Below, piece by piece: positions 27,933 to 38,059 of a stretch of DNA of 64,000 nt. Numbering within the stretch: the stretch's first letter is position 1; every line of letters begins with the position of its first letter. The translations under genes and the position numbers were made by a program. The notes beneath the pieces are model-generated. The model saw only the letters and a list, made by a program, of their open reading frames with translations. It did not search any database and was not told the origin of the DNA. Source of the stretch: Bacteroidota bacterium (GTDB taxonomy: Bacteria; Bacteroidota; Bacteroidia; Bacteroidales; JAAUTT01). The DNA lies in the NCBI GenBank assembly GCA_030706405.1, contig JAUZOO010000007.1, forward strand, positions 124,001 to 188,000. The letters are read 5' to 3'.

Positions 27933-28397
27933 ATGATTACAGACAAGCTTATAAGCGAAATTGTTAATAACGCCATCAGTCAGAGCGAACTTTTTATTGT
28001 TGACATTACCGTGAAAGCCGGCAATAAAATTCTGGTACTGGCGGACAGTCCAAACGGCATCTCCATCGACGAATGTGCCATGATTAGCCGCGCTATCGAG
28101 CAACATTTAAATCGCGATGTAGAAGATTTCGAACTGGAAGTCTCATCGCCCGGACTCAGCCAACCGTTTAAAGTTATTCAACAATTCCAGAAGAATATTG
28201 GTCGCCAGGTAGAAGTAATTCTTAAAGACAGCGACAAACATTACGGAAAACTCATCTCCGCCGAAAATGGCTCGTTTACCGTAGAAACCAAAGAAAGAGT
28301 AAAACTCGAAGGCAAAAAGAAAGCCGAACAGGTAATACAACAACATATAATTAATCTCGACGAAGTAAAATCGACAAAAGTTGTCATAAACTTTTAA
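27933..28397 (+). CDS. rimP: Ribosome maturation factor RimP
   Basis: Assists maturation of the 30S subunit. The 154-residue protein has the two-domain RimP layout. The N-terminal alpha/beta domain contains GISIDECAMISRAIEQHLNRDVEDFELEVSSPG as two consecutive conserved stretches, and a C-terminal SH3-like barrel starts with KNIGRQVEVILKDSDKHYG. First gene of the classic rimP-nusA-infB operon. Confidence 0.96.
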   Translation: MITDKLISEIVNNAISQSELFIVDITVKAGNKILVLADSPNGISIDECAMISRAIEQHLNRDVEDFELEVSSPGLSQPFKVIQQFQKNIGRQVEVILKDSDKHYGKLISAENGSFTVETKERVKLEGKKKAEQVIQQHIINLDEVKSTKVVINF

Positions 28398-28421
28398 CCA
28401 CGATATTAAAAGTAGGAAGCA

Positions 28422-29660
28422 ATGGAAAATCTGAACCTGATTGACACATTCTCAGAATTCAAAGAATTAAAAAACATCGACCGGGCAACCATGATGAGTG
28501 TCCTCGAAGACGTTTTTCGTAACATGTTATTAAAGAAGTATGGTACCGATAAAAACTTCGACATCATTATAAATATTGACAAAGGGGACTTTGAAATTTG
28601 GAGAAACCGTGAAGTTGTAGAAGACGACGAGATCACCGACCCCAATCTTCAAATCACAATCTCTGATGCCAAAAAAATTGACGATGATTACGAAGTTGGA
28701 GAAGACGTAACCGACGAAGTTAAGCTCCTTGATTTTGGTCGTCGTGCCATCCTTGCCCTCAGGCAGAACCTTTCCTCCCGAATCCTTGAACTCGAAAAGG
28801 GTAACATTTATGGCAAATACAAAGATCGTATCGGCGACATCGTAACCGGCGAAGTTTACCAGATTTGGAAACGCGAAATGTTGGTGCTCGACGACGAAGG
28901 CAACGAACTCATCCTTCCCAAAGCCGAACAAATCCCATCCGACCATTTCCGTAAAGGCGACGCCGTAAGGGCCGTTGTTCTGCGCGTTGAAATGAAAAAT
29001 AACAACCCGATAATTGTCCTTTCCCGTATTTCGCCGGTATTTCTCGAACGTCTGTTCGAACTTGAAGTTCCCGAAATTTTCGACGGACTTATCACCATCA
29101 AAAAGATTGTACGCATCCCAGGCGAACGCGCCAAGGTAGCCGTAGAATCGTACGACGAACGCATTGACCCCGTAGGTGCATGTGTTGGTATGAAAGGATC
29201 GCGTATCCACGGTATCGTTCGCGAGCTTCGCAACGAAAATATCGACGTAATAAATTATACCAATAATAACCAGCTCTTTATTTCGCGTGCTTTAAGCCCC
29301 GCCAAGATTTCGTCAATCAAAATCAGCGAGCCCAACAAACGCGCCGAAGTTTACCTGAAACCTAACGAAGTATCCCTGGCCATTGGTAAGGGAGGCTTAA
29401 ACATAAAACTAGCCAGCCAACTCACCGGTTACGAAATAGACGTTTACCGCGAAGATGAAGAAGAAGATGACGAAGATGTTAACCTCGACGAATTCTCCGA
29501 TGAAATTGAAAGCTGGGTTATCGACGAACTCAAAGCTGTTGGTTGCGATACAGCCAAAAGCGTACTCGAGATTGGTGCCGAAGATCTCCTAAAACGTACC
29601 GACCTCGAAGAAGAAACTATTCGTGAAGTAATAAAAATTTTGCGCTCCGAATTCGAATAA
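28422..29660 (+). CDS. nusA: Transcription termination/antitermination factor NusA
   Basis: Binds RNA polymerase and RNA to modulate pausing, termination and antitermination. The 412-residue protein has the N-terminal polymerase-binding domain (about 1-125), an S1 domain starting DIVTGEVYQIWKREML, then two KH domains with RIDPVGACVGMKGSRIHGIV and VSLAIGKGGLNIKLASQLTG. The C-terminal tail is very acidic (EDEEEDDEDVNLDE) followed by a short helix-hairpin-helix segment. It begins 24 bases after rimP. Confidence 0.97.
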   Translation: MENLNLIDTFSEFKELKNIDRATMMSVLEDVFRNMLLKKYGTDKNFDIIINIDKGDFEIWRNREVVEDDEITDPNLQITISDAKKIDDDYEVGEDVTDEVKLLDFGRRAILALRQNLSSRILELEKGNIYGKYKDRIGDIVTGEVYQIWKREMLVLDDEGNELILPKAEQIPSDHFRKGDAVRAVVLRVEMKNNNPIIVLSRISPVFLERLFELEVPEIFDGLITIKKIVRIPGERAKVAVESYDERIDPVGACVGMKGSRIHGIVRELRNENIDVINYTNNNQLFISRALSPAKISSIKISEPNKRAEVYLKPNEVSLAIGKGGLNIKLASQLTGYEIDVYREDEEEDDEDVNLDEFSDEIESWVIDELKAVGCDTAKSVLEIGAEDLLKRTDLEEETIREVIKILRSEFE

Positions 29661-29728
29661 AATTGCTGATATATTTTAATTTAGCGATTCCATTTTCGCG
29701 GAAATATCATTAAGACAGGGGTTACCGT

Positions 29729-32700
29729 ATGACAGAAAAGAAAGAACTCAGACTCAGTAAATTAGCCAGGGAATTTAACGTTGGCATCACTACCATCGTA
29801 GATTTTCTCAAAAAGAAAGGTCACGATATTGAATCCAACCCTAATACTAAGGTTGCACCCGAATTGTACAATTTGCTTTCGAAAGAGTACAGCTCGGACA
29901 TCAATGCCAAAAAAGAATCCGAAAAGGTTAACCTCCGCAGTCTGAGGGAGAAAAAAGAATCCGTTTCTCTCGACGAATTTGAGCCGGAGGTAAGTGAGAA
30001 CGAGGAAGAAGAAATTGAAGAAACCAAAATTCTCATCAAAGATACCAGTACCGGTAAAAAGGCCCCTTTAATATTCGAACCCAAACGAGAAGTTAAAGAA
30101 CCCGAAGTTAAAATTGTTGGCAAAATAGACATTGAAAATGCCAGCAAACCCTCTAAACCGGAACCCAAACCGGAACCAATCCCAACCCCGGAACCCGTAA
30201 GGCCTGAAGAAGAAAAGCCCGAGGTTCAGGTAATCCCTGAACCCGTGATTGAAGCGCCTAAACCTCCTGTGGTTGAAGAACCTAAAAAGGAAGAAATGGC
30301 ACAAAAGACCGAACCCGTGGTTGAAAAAACGGAGGAAACTTTTATCGTTGAACCGGTAATAAAAATTACCGAACCGGCTGCTGAAGAGGCTCCCGTTGAA
30401 GAAGAACCTCTTACCACAAAACCTGAGGTGGAAAACGAAATTAAGGTGGTTGGAAGAATCGACCTCAATTCGTTAAACCAACGCACTCGCCCACCCAAGA
30501 AAACGAAGGAACAACGTAACGAAGAACGTAAAGAACGTCAACAACAGTCCCGAAATATCGAACCGAAAACTGAGACTTCCGAAAATGAAACGGAAAGTCA
30601 GCAAAAATCCGGTCCCGAAGTTATTCGAGCAGAGGTAAAAAAACTCTCCGGGCCTACCGTTGTGGGAAGAATCGACCTTCCCTCAGACGACCGAAAAAAA
30701 CCGGTAGCTTCGTCTGACGAGCACGACCACCGTAAAAAGCGGAAACGCATCAAAAAGGAAAAAGAAAAAGTCAATATTGCAGAAAAACCAAAGCCTGCCG
30801 AAGGTGGAACCGGGACTCCTGCAAGAAAACCCGAATTTATTAAACGGGATAAAGACAAAGATAAGGACAAGGCAAAACCCAAAAATGTTCGTCGTCCGTT
30901 GCTTCGTACCGAAGTAAGCGAAGAAGACGTCCAAAAACAGATTAAAGACACCCTTGCCCGCCTTACCTCAAAAGGTAATAAATCGAAAACATCGAAATAC
31001 CGGCGAGAGAAACGAGACATCTACACTCAGCGCATGCAAGAGGAGATGGAACAACAGGAACGGGAAAAAAATATTCTCAAAGTTACTGAATTCGTATCAG
31101 TTAACGAATTGGCATCAATGATGGATGTGCCTGTAACCGAAGTGATTGCCACCTGTATGAACATGGGGTTATTTGTTTCGATCAACCAGCGTCTCGATGC
31201 CGAAACCATGGCTCTTGTTGCTGATGAATTCGATTACAAAGTTGAATTTGTTTCCATCGAACTACAGGATGCCTTAAAACAGGAAGAAGTAGTAGATCAA
31301 CCGGAAGATATGGAATCCCGGCCGCCAATTGTAGCGGTAATGGGACACGTTGACCACGGTAAAACTAAATTGCTCGACTTTATCCGGAGTGCTAATGTAG
31401 TAGCCGGAGAAGCGGGAGGTATTACCCAGCATATTGGAGCCTACACGGTTCGCGATGCTAAAGGACGTCAGATAACCTTCCTCGACACTCCTGGTCACGA
31501 AGCTTTTACCGCGATGCGTGCCCGTGGAGCCAAGATTACCGACGTTGCCATTATCGTAGTTGCTGCCGACGATGGCGTGAAGCCTCAAACCAAGGAAGCA
31601 ATTAACCATGCTTCTGCAGCAGGCGTCCCGATCGTATTTGCTATCAATAAAGTAGATAAAAAAGAAGCCAACCCCGAAAAAATTAAAGAAGAGTTAGCTC
31701 AGATGAACTATCTCGTTGAAGATTGGGGTGGTAAATATCAGTCGCAGGAAATTTCTGCAAAAAATGGTTTAAACATCGACCTGTTACTCGACAAGGTACT
31801 TCTTGAAGCCGAGCTGCTCGAGTTAAAAGCTAATCCGAACAAGAAAGCATCAGGTACCGTAATTGAATCGACTCTCGATAAAGGTCGTGGTTATGTGGCT
31901 ACCATTTTAGTTGAGCAAGGTACGCTTCGCAATGGCGACATCGTTCTTGCCGGAAACTATTTTGGTCACGTAAAGGCCATGTACAACGAGCGTAACCAAC
32001 GAATTACCGAAGCCGGCCCGGCAACTCCGGTGCTTTTACTTGGTCTCGACGGAGCTCCTCAGGCTGGTGACACTTTTAATGTAATGAACGACGTTAAGGA
32101 AGCTAAAGATATCGCAACAAAACGTAGCCAGTTGATTCGCGAACAGGGTATTCGTACCAAGAAACACATTACCCTCGACGAAATTGGCCGTCGTATTGCC
32201 ATCGGAAACTTCCAGGAATTAAACGTTATCGTTAAAGGTGACGTTGACGGTTCAGTAGAAGCATTGTCTGATTCGCTCATTAAACTTTCAACCCCTGAAA
32301 TTCAGGTAAACGTAATTCATAAAGCCGTAGGTCAGATTTCAGAATCTGACATCCTGTTAGCCGCAGCTTCCAATGCTATTATTGTAGGCTTCCAGGTACG
32401 ACCTTCTGTAAATGCACGCAAACTGGCCGAAAAGGAGCAAATCGACATCCGCCTGTACTCGATTATATACGATGCTATCGAAGAAATCAAGGCAGCTATG
32501 GAAGGTATGCTTTCGCCTGAGATTAAGGAAGAAATCGTGGCTACGATCGAAATTCGTGATGTATTCAAGATTACCAAAGTTGGTACCGTTGCCGGTTGTT
32601 TTGTCCGTGAAGGAAAGATTACCCGTAACACTAAAGTACGTATCATCCGCGATGGAATTGTAATCTACTCCGGAGAGTTGGGTTCGTTAAAACGCTTCAA

Positions 32701-32824
32701 AGACGATGTGAAAGAAGTGGCCAGTGGCTACGAATGTGGGTTAAATATCCATAATTTCAACGACATCCAAATGGGAGACGTTATCGAAGGATATCAGGAA
32801 ACAGAAGTAAAGAAAAAGCTATAA
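29729..32824 (+). CDS. infB: Translation initiation factor IF-2
   Basis: GTPase that brings initiator fMet-tRNA to the 30S subunit. At 1031 residues it is long for the family because residues about 55-445 form a low-complexity Pro/Glu/Lys-rich linker containing repeats such as VVGRIDL (three or four copies). Before it is an IF2_N domain (LSKLAREFNVGITTIVDFL). The G domain starts near residue 530 with GHVDHGKTKLLDF, followed by DTPGHEAFTAMRARG and NKVDKKEA. Domains II to IV complete the C-terminus. Start ATG 29729. Long acidic/basic linkers are common in Bacteroidota IF-2. Confidence 0.97.
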   Translation: MTEKKELRLSKLAREFNVGITTIVDFLKKKGHDIESNPNTKVAPELYNLLSKEYSSDINAKKESEKVNLRSLREKKESVSLDEFEPEVSENEEEEIEETKILIKDTSTGKKAPLIFEPKREVKEPEVKIVGKIDIENASKPSKPEPKPEPIPTPEPVRPEEEKPEVQVIPEPVIEAPKPPVVEEPKKEEMAQKTEPVVEKTEETFIVEPVIKITEPAAEEAPVEEEPLTTKPEVENEIKVVGRIDLNSLNQRTRPPKKTKEQRNEERKERQQQSRNIEPKTETSENETESQQKSGPEVIRAEVKKLSGPTVVGRIDLPSDDRKKPVASSDEHDHRKKRKRIKKEKEKVNIAEKPKPAEGGTGTPARKPEFIKRDKDKDKDKAKPKNVRRPLLRTEVSEEDVQKQIKDTLARLTSKGNKSKTSKYRREKRDIYTQRMQEEMEQQEREKNILKVTEFVSVNELASMMDVPVTEVIATCMNMGLFVSINQRLDAETMALVADEFDYKVEFVSIELQDALKQEEVVDQPEDMESRPPIVAVMGHVDHGKTKLLDFIRSANVVAGEAGGITQHIGAYTVRDAKGRQITFLDTPGHEAFTAMRARGAKITDVAIIVVAADDGVKPQTKEAINHASAAGVPIVFAINKVDKKEANPEKIKEELAQMNYLVEDWGGKYQSQEISAKNGLNIDLLLDKVLLEAELLELKANPNKKASGTVIESTLDKGRGYVATILVEQGTLRNGDIVLAGNYFGHVKAMYNERNQRITEAGPATPVLLLGLDGAPQAGDTFNVMNDVKEAKDIATKRSQLIREQGIRTKKHITLDEIGRRIAIGNFQELNVIVKGDVDGSVEALSDSLIKLSTPEIQVNVIHKAVGQISESDILLAAASNAIIVGFQVRPSVNARKLAEKEQIDIRLYSIIYDAIEEIKAAMEGMLSPEIKEEIVATIEIRDVFKITKVGTVAGCFVREGKITRNTKVRIIRDGIVIYSGELGSLKRFKDDVKEVASGYECGLNIHNFNDIQMGDVIEGYQETEVKKKL

Positions 32825-32841
32825 TAGACAAAGTAGCCCAT

Positions 32842-32876
32842 AAAAAAAGGATGTCAATATTGACATCCTTTTTTTA
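32842..32876. terminator. Terminator of rimP-nusA-infB (two-way)
   Basis: A perfectly symmetric sequence: AAAAAAA then GGATGTCAA (32849-32857), TA, TTGACATCC (32860-32868), then TTTTTTT. It ends the infB transcript and can also stop minus-strand transcription of the polysaccharide genes converging from the right. Confidence 0.93.
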
Positions 32877-32902
32877 TGGTTATAATCCTGCGGTTTCGCT
32901 AT

Positions 32903-33547
32903 TTATTTCCTTAAGATTAAAATCGTATAAGCCGAAGAAGAAATAAGTGTAGTAATAAAGGATAATAATGACCAGTTAAATTCAATTGGTTCTTTTACAT
33001 AAACCGTATCTCCCGGATATAATAAAACTTCAGGCGCCTTCTCTGATATCTTTTTTGTTGTCTTAAAAAAAGCTCGCAAATTAACAGTCTCCATGCTGCC
33101 ATTAGCCCGTACAATATTCACCTGAGACACCCTCTTTAAATTTTTAATACCGCCAGCCATACTTAGGGTAGTGAGCAGATCAACCGGTTCGAACACCTGA
33201 TATTGCCCGGGCTTGTTAACAAATCCAAAAACATTAACCTGCTGTTTTTGAATCTTTTGAACATATACCGTCACAATTGGGTTTACTACAAATTTTTGAA
33301 GGGATTTGGTTAAGGTGTCAGTCAGGGTATAAGAACTCATGCCAGCTACTTTAACGCTTCCTAATGCCGGGTATTGAATTAATCCATCCGGCAGTACCAA
33401 CAACCCGGTTATTGTAAATTCGGGATGATCCATTACAGAGATATCCAACTGGTCGCCCCGTTGTAAAATATAATTTGTTTGGGATTTAAGCGTTCCGAAG
33501 CAGAATGAAAAGGTTACTAAAAGACAGAATAGAAGCTTTTTAATCAT
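32903..33547 (-). CDS. Polysaccharide export protein, Wza-like, short form
   Basis: A 214-residue exported protein: signal peptide (residues 1-22), a Poly_export domain (YILQRGDQLDISVMDHPEFT to about residue 100), one SLBB domain (VNVFGFVNKPGQYQVFEPV, about 105-170), and a hydrophobic C-terminal helix (about residues 190-210). No lipobox cysteine is evident. E. coli Wza is about 380 residues with more domains, so this is a reduced form, as commonly seen next to Wzc-type kinases in Bacteroidota. It lies 1 base after the SLBB-LCP gene, so the three minus-strand genes form one operon. Confidence 0.88.
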   Translation of the reverse strand: MIKKLLFCLLVTFSFCFGTLKSQTNYILQRGDQLDISVMDHPEFTITGLLVLPDGLIQYPALGSVKVAGMSSYTLTDTLTKSLQKFVVNPIVTVYVQKIQKQQVNVFGFVNKPGQYQVFEPVDLLTTLSMAGGIKNLKRVSQVNIVRANGSMETVNLRAFFKTTKKISEKAPEVLLYPGDTVYVKEPIEFNWSLLSFITTLISSSAYTILILRK

Positions 33548-33548
33548 A

Positions 33549-34937
33549 TTAATACAATTTTTGATTCCCAGGTTTTTGATATATTTTCACCATATTTCGC
33601 AACTCTTCATTTTTTAAATTGATAAAATTAGAAATATTAGGGTAAAAATACAGATTTCGACCTTCATCAGAATACGTTCCGGGAATGGTAGCAAACGAAA
33701 AATCATTAGACGAAAGCAAATCTTTATACATACGAAATAAAAGTTCTTTACCCAGATTGGTCTGAAACGAATTCATAGTACTCTGTACAACAGAAATTTT
33801 ATCCACTGCAGGCAGTTGTAAGAATGCCTCTCGCATGGCTTTTACAACAATATGCAATCGATTATTCCTTAATCCGTAAGCCAACTCCTGATCTCTCCCA
33901 CTAATAAGCACATCACCATTAATGGCCATCGAAGCAGCTTTACTTTGGTATTCCTTTAATGTTTTGGAGGCGAGATGAGGGTCTTGGGATATTGCTTTCA
34001 TTTCTGTCGCCGAAAAGCGTCTTCCATTAAACTTTGACAGCCTTGAAACAGCTTCTCGCTGCCTGGCAAGAGAAAGATTGGTTGCGGCCTGCGTCTGATT
34101 ATTATCCGCCATATTAAAATTAGAGTTTACACGTTTCATATCTACAAAACGCATGTAATCCCAAGTCTGGAAACCATCGAGATGCCGGGTTGAGGCAGTT
34201 AAATGATAGGCTTCGGCAAAATACTTATCAGCTGGAATATTGATACCTCCTATTTTGTTTATTGTTTCAATAAACGACATTCTGTCTTGAATAAGATAGT
34301 AATCAATTCTTCGATGAAGAACCCTCTCAAGCAGGTTCTTTGTGACATTCACACCCATTGTAAAAAAAAAATCCACGAGCCGGTTGTTGTCGTATAAAAA
34401 AACGCTTGAATGTGGAATATTTACAATGCTAACCCTTTTTTGGTCAGGATAGTAAGTTACCAGCATAAAGATGGAAGGGAATTCTACATAAAAAATATTA
34501 ATCGATTTTATCTCCGGTATATTTATTGGAACTGGCATTGCCGGACTTTTGGACTGAATCTGTGATAAATCGACAGAAGGTAGTGACGGTACGGAATCCC
34601 GAATCTTTTCGCGTAACGGAATAAGATAAACACTGTCATTTTTCAGGATAAGGTTAAGATCAATCGTCCTGATATCTGCTGTATTCCTAAGTCCTCCTGC
34701 TTCCAAAATGAGCTGAGAAAGGTCTGAACCTTCAGGCAACTTATAAATGCCAGGCTTTCGAACAGGCCCACATATACCTACTGTTAGGTGCGACTTACTG
34801 CTTTCTTCTTCATTATCTTTCGAAACCGGGAAAATCCAGATAAAAGAAATAATTCCGAATAAAAGTAAGCACGATATTAACCAGAATAAAAATTTCCGTA
34901 ATCTGTAAATCGACAGATGCTTTCTGCGATGAGACAT
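33549..34937 (-). CDS. Membrane-anchored SLBB-LCP fusion protein
   Basis: A 462-residue protein with a basic N-terminus, one membrane helix (about residues 14-33), a single SLBB-type domain (GICGPVRKPGIYKLPEGSDL and LILEAGGLRNTADI, about 52-98), a linker, and a LytR-CpsA-Psr-like domain (about 150-300). The LCP part shows YPDQKRVSIVNIPHSSVFLY, VLHRRIDYYLIQDRMSFIE, and GFQTWDYMRFVD ending in ARQREAVSRL. LCP proteins move lipid-linked glycopolymers onto an acceptor. The usual IPRD-type arginine/aspartate strand reads NIPHSS here, so catalysis is uncertain. Position between the Wza-like and Wzc-like genes places it in polysaccharide export. Confidence 0.78.
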   Translation of the reverse strand: MSHRRKHLSIYRLRKFLFWLISCLLLFGIISFIWIFPVSKDNEEESSKSHLTVGICGPVRKPGIYKLPEGSDLSQLILEAGGLRNTADIRTIDLNLILKNDSVYLIPLREKIRDSVPSLPSVDLSQIQSKSPAMPVPINIPEIKSINIFYVEFPSIFMLVTYYPDQKRVSIVNIPHSSVFLYDNNRLVDFFFTMGVNVTKNLLERVLHRRIDYYLIQDRMSFIETINKIGGINIPADKYFAEAYHLTASTRHLDGFQTWDYMRFVDMKRVNSNFNMADNNQTQAATNLSLARQREAVSRLSKFNGRRFSATEMKAISQDPHLASKTLKEYQSKAASMAINGDVLISGRDQELAYGLRNNRLHIVVKAMREAFLQLPAVDKISVVQSTMNSFQTNLGKELLFRMYKDLLSSNDFSFATIPGTYSDEGRNLYFYPNISNFINLKNEELRNMVKIYQKPGNQKLY

Positions 34938-34940
34938 GTT

Positions 34941-37202
34941 CTATTCTCTATTTCTAATAACGTTAAAAATATTAAATAAACTTTTAGATTGCGGACGGTC
35001 TTCATAACCATACCCGTAACCATAATACCCTTTGTAATGATAATTTGAATATCTAGTTAAAGGACTAACTTTTACGTCTGTAATAATGGTACCCAAAATA
35101 TTGCAGTTACCTGCCTCCATTTTCTCCAGCGTTTTTTCAAACGATCGTCTTGTGGTATGCATCATTCGGGCAATTAATACAACTCCGTCCATTTGCTCCA
35201 TCAGGTTTACAATGTCTGGAATATATAACAAAGCCGGTGTATCCACAATTATTAAGTCGTACTTAGGCTTTACTTCAGCAATGAAGGAATTAATTAAAGG
35301 ATGGTCAAAGGAAATGATTTTTCCACTAGTATTACTTCCGGCACCAACCATCCAAAGGTTTTCGAATACAGTTGGAGCGATAATTTCATCCAGAGTGTGT
35401 TCTCCGGTAAGGTAATTCTGGAATCCAATTATTCCATTATCACTCGCCACCTTGGTCATTCGGGGAAGAAATATATCAGCATCAACTAACAACACTTTAG
35501 CCCCTTTCTGTGCAAAATTAATAGCAAGGTGCATACTCAACGTTGTCTTCCCTTCTGTTCGTAAAGCACTACTAATTGAGAAGATTTTCTTACCATCTCG
35601 TAATTTCTGTTTCAGGTTTACCCATATTTCAGAAAATTCATGATTGGTAATTTGTTGTTCTTTAGTCATCGTGGCAGTGTCAAATGGCATACTAAAGAAC
35701 TCTGAATTTCTTTTATGGGAAACTGTTCCCAATATGGGAACCTTAAAAAATTTCTCAAAATCAGATAAAAGACGAAGCCTGTTATCCAGTAAATCATATA
35801 TATATACCATTAGAAATCCCAACGCACATCCCGCAACTAATCCGATCAACAAAAAGAAACTTAATTTTTTGTTGGAAGGATGAGTTGGTATTACCGGAGG
35901 ATCTATCATGGAAAATTTGCTAAGTTTACCTTGATTAGCGGATTGTGCTTCAATTAGTTTTCCGTTAAGCAAGTTGATGGTTGACAGTAACATATCCCGT
36001 TTTCTAATAAGCATCTGAAGCCCTTCATTTTTGTCATTAGGATCAAGTTGAAGATCCAGCTCCTTAACCACTTTTTGTAACGATGCGACTTTGGTTTCAA
36101 GAGATATTTCCTGAATCCTGTAATCTACAAGCTTGGCATTTAATTGAGCTTTTATAGGATTGGAAGACAAACTTTTTACCTCAATATTTTGTTCTATCCC
36201 ATTCTTTATCAATGCCGACACCTGTTGTATATTTTCCTTAATCCCTTTTACAATAGGATGATCTTCCGTATATTTTGTCAAAGCCCTGGCTAAGTCAACC
36301 TGAAGGTTCATCAGCTGAACCTTTAAAGGCTCAGACAATGCTGTTTCGTTAACAACAGTCCCGTCAATATCTTTAAGCTCATGCTCCGTCCTCAGTCTAG
36401 ATGCTTTTATGGAAGAGTATTCAACCTGGGCATCCATCAGACTCTTTTGAAAATTTTGCTGCGTGCTGGTAACCTGTCCCAGATCATTAATCTTATTAAC
36501 ACTGAATTGAGATCCTAAAGATCTTATCTGAGTGTCAATATCATCAAGTTTGGTATTACTTTCTGCTATTTGTTTGGTGAAATAATCAATCAGGTTTCCT
36601 GAACTTCTGATATGGTTCGTCTGATCCATATCATTCAATGCTTCAACATAAGCCTTACTAAGCACAGGGATATCACTCGCTCTTTTTAAGCTAAGTGTTA
36701 TCCGGAATATGTTATCTACTTTTTTATCCTGAACTTCGGCACTAATCATTCCTTTTAACATATCCAAAGAATAGGGAAGTGATGAATTTTCTTGTATTAT
36801 TTTCATCATTTGCCCCGAAACCATTGCATTAGTCCAGTAGTTTTTATCAAAATCCGATTTAATTACCGGAACATTCGATTCTACAACATATTCCTTTACT
36901 GATTGATCGTAATAAACAGAAAAACTAGCAATATAATTTTTAGGAGAACGGATAAAAATTACCCCTGAAGCCAAAATGCATAATAAAAGGATGACAGTAA
37001 AAATCCATTTATGCAACATTACAATTTCAAAATAACGAAAGAAGTCAAAGGTGTCGTTTTGGTTATTTTCATCCAAAGTATCATCTGCGACCTTAACATA
37101 AAGATTGCGCTCTTCTTTTGCCGGAGATTCGTAATAATTGGACCCGTTTTTGCCATTATCGGAAGAGGAGGCTTGTTTATTTAAATTATTTTTAAAATAC
37201 AT
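34941..37202 (-). CDS. Wzc-like polysaccharide co-polymerase / tyrosine autokinase
   Basis: A 753-residue inner-membrane protein controlling polysaccharide chain length and export. It has a cytoplasmic N-terminal tail, TM1 (about 75-95), a large periplasmic coiled-coil region (about 100-475), TM2 (about 478-500), and a C-terminal BY-kinase. Walker A appears as SSALRTEGKTTLSMH (about 540-552), Walker A' as VLLVDADIFLPR (about 570-580) and Walker B as YDLIIVDTPALL (about 655-665). The tail carries a tyrosine cluster, YSNYHYKGYYGYGYGYE, the expected autophosphorylation region. First gene of the export operon; the upstream region is 930 bases long and may regulate it. Confidence 0.93.
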   Translation of the reverse strand: MYFKNNLNKQASSSDNGKNGSNYYESPAKEERNLYVKVADDTLDENNQNDTFDFFRYFEIVMLHKWIFTVILLLCILASGVIFIRSPKNYIASFSVYYDQSVKEYVVESNVPVIKSDFDKNYWTNAMVSGQMMKIIQENSSLPYSLDMLKGMISAEVQDKKVDNIFRITLSLKRASDIPVLSKAYVEALNDMDQTNHIRSSGNLIDYFTKQIAESNTKLDDIDTQIRSLGSQFSVNKINDLGQVTSTQQNFQKSLMDAQVEYSSIKASRLRTEHELKDIDGTVVNETALSEPLKVQLMNLQVDLARALTKYTEDHPIVKGIKENIQQVSALIKNGIEQNIEVKSLSSNPIKAQLNAKLVDYRIQEISLETKVASLQKVVKELDLQLDPNDKNEGLQMLIRKRDMLLSTINLLNGKLIEAQSANQGKLSKFSMIDPPVIPTHPSNKKLSFFLLIGLVAGCALGFLMVYIYDLLDNRLRLLSDFEKFFKVPILGTVSHKRNSEFFSMPFDTATMTKEQQITNHEFSEIWVNLKQKLRDGKKIFSISSALRTEGKTTLSMHLAINFAQKGAKVLLVDADIFLPRMTKVASDNGIIGFQNYLTGEHTLDEIIAPTVFENLWMVGAGSNTSGKIISFDHPLINSFIAEVKPKYDLIIVDTPALLYIPDIVNLMEQMDGVVLIARMMHTTRRSFEKTLEKMEAGNCNILGTIITDVKVSPLTRYSNYHYKGYYGYGYGYEDRPQSKSLFNIFNVIRNRE

Positions 37203-37635
37203 GTTGTTATTTTTATAGACAACGATTCTTTTAAAACTGACGATTAAAGGTAAAGGTCAGTTTTGGAAACCTTAGCCACATTCTATTAATAATAGTTATT
37301 TATTTAAAAATCAATCTAGTAGTCCCTACCAACAAATTCATATGCTAATCGGACAAATACCAACAGGAACTGCAAATTTCATTTCCCTCCTACGTGTAGA
37401 CTAGAAATAATGGGGAGCGACTTTTTACGTTTACGCAAACTTATAAATTTGGTTTATAAATTATTACTTTTTTTAATCAAAAGTACTTCTGGTTATTTGA
37501 AACCGTCTCCTCCCATACAAAAAAATTGATTAATATATTCTTTTATAAGGAAATAATTCATCAATTTACTATTAGCCTAAAAGAACATCAGAAAACGATT
37601 CAAAAGTAATGCTATTTTTCTCATTAATCCGGAGA

Positions 37636-37651
37636 GGTGATACATATCACC
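37636..37651. promoter_or_regulatory. 16-bp palindrome, Crp/Fnr-type operator candidate
   Basis: GGTGATA-CA-TATCACC, perfect on both arms. The core TGAT-N4-ATCA is the shape bound by Crp/Fnr-family regulators. Its centre is about 50 bases upstream of the start predicted from the minus-strand -7 element at 37601-37608, which lacks a TTG element. That arrangement suits an activator. The regulator is unknown. Confidence 0.5.
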
Positions 37652-38059
37652 AATTTCAAATTCATTTAATGTTGCACATTTGGGTTATACATGCGTTCTT
37701 TGTTAAGATAATTAATGAGAATGATCGTCCATATTTGAACATATAATTACGAATAAATCACATTGACATTTAGCCTTTTTTAAAAGATAATAAATCCAGT
37801 TACCTTTAAAAAAGTATTATTCTATAGGAGAGATGTTAATTGTTACAATTATATCAATAAATAACGGTTTGAGGGATTGCGTTAATTCTGTCATTATTAC
37901 TTAAGAGCCTCTCATTGGGCTGTACAATAACTAATACAATAAAAGCTGCTCCATTTAGGAATACTAAAAATGAAGCAATCTCAATTTTAAACAAAATTAC
38001 GAAAGCATGATAATATATTTTTTTAAATTTGATCAATTATATGAAACTTAATTATTTCC

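Noticed and set aside
28530-29210. 226-codon minus-strand frame opposite nusA
   Set aside because: A shadow of the clearly identified nusA frame; Phe/Val/Gly-rich as expected for antisense of acidic coding DNA.
37441-37463. Duplicated TTATAAATT word as a direct-repeat operator
   Set aside because: Nine-base AT words recur by chance in such AT-rich DNA; no promoter element aligns with it.
37854-38036. Minus-strand 60-codon hydrophobic ORF in the polysaccharide intergenic region
   Set aside because: It begins only with TTG, has no clear ribosome-binding site, and the AT-rich DNA easily gives Phe/Ile-rich frames by chance.
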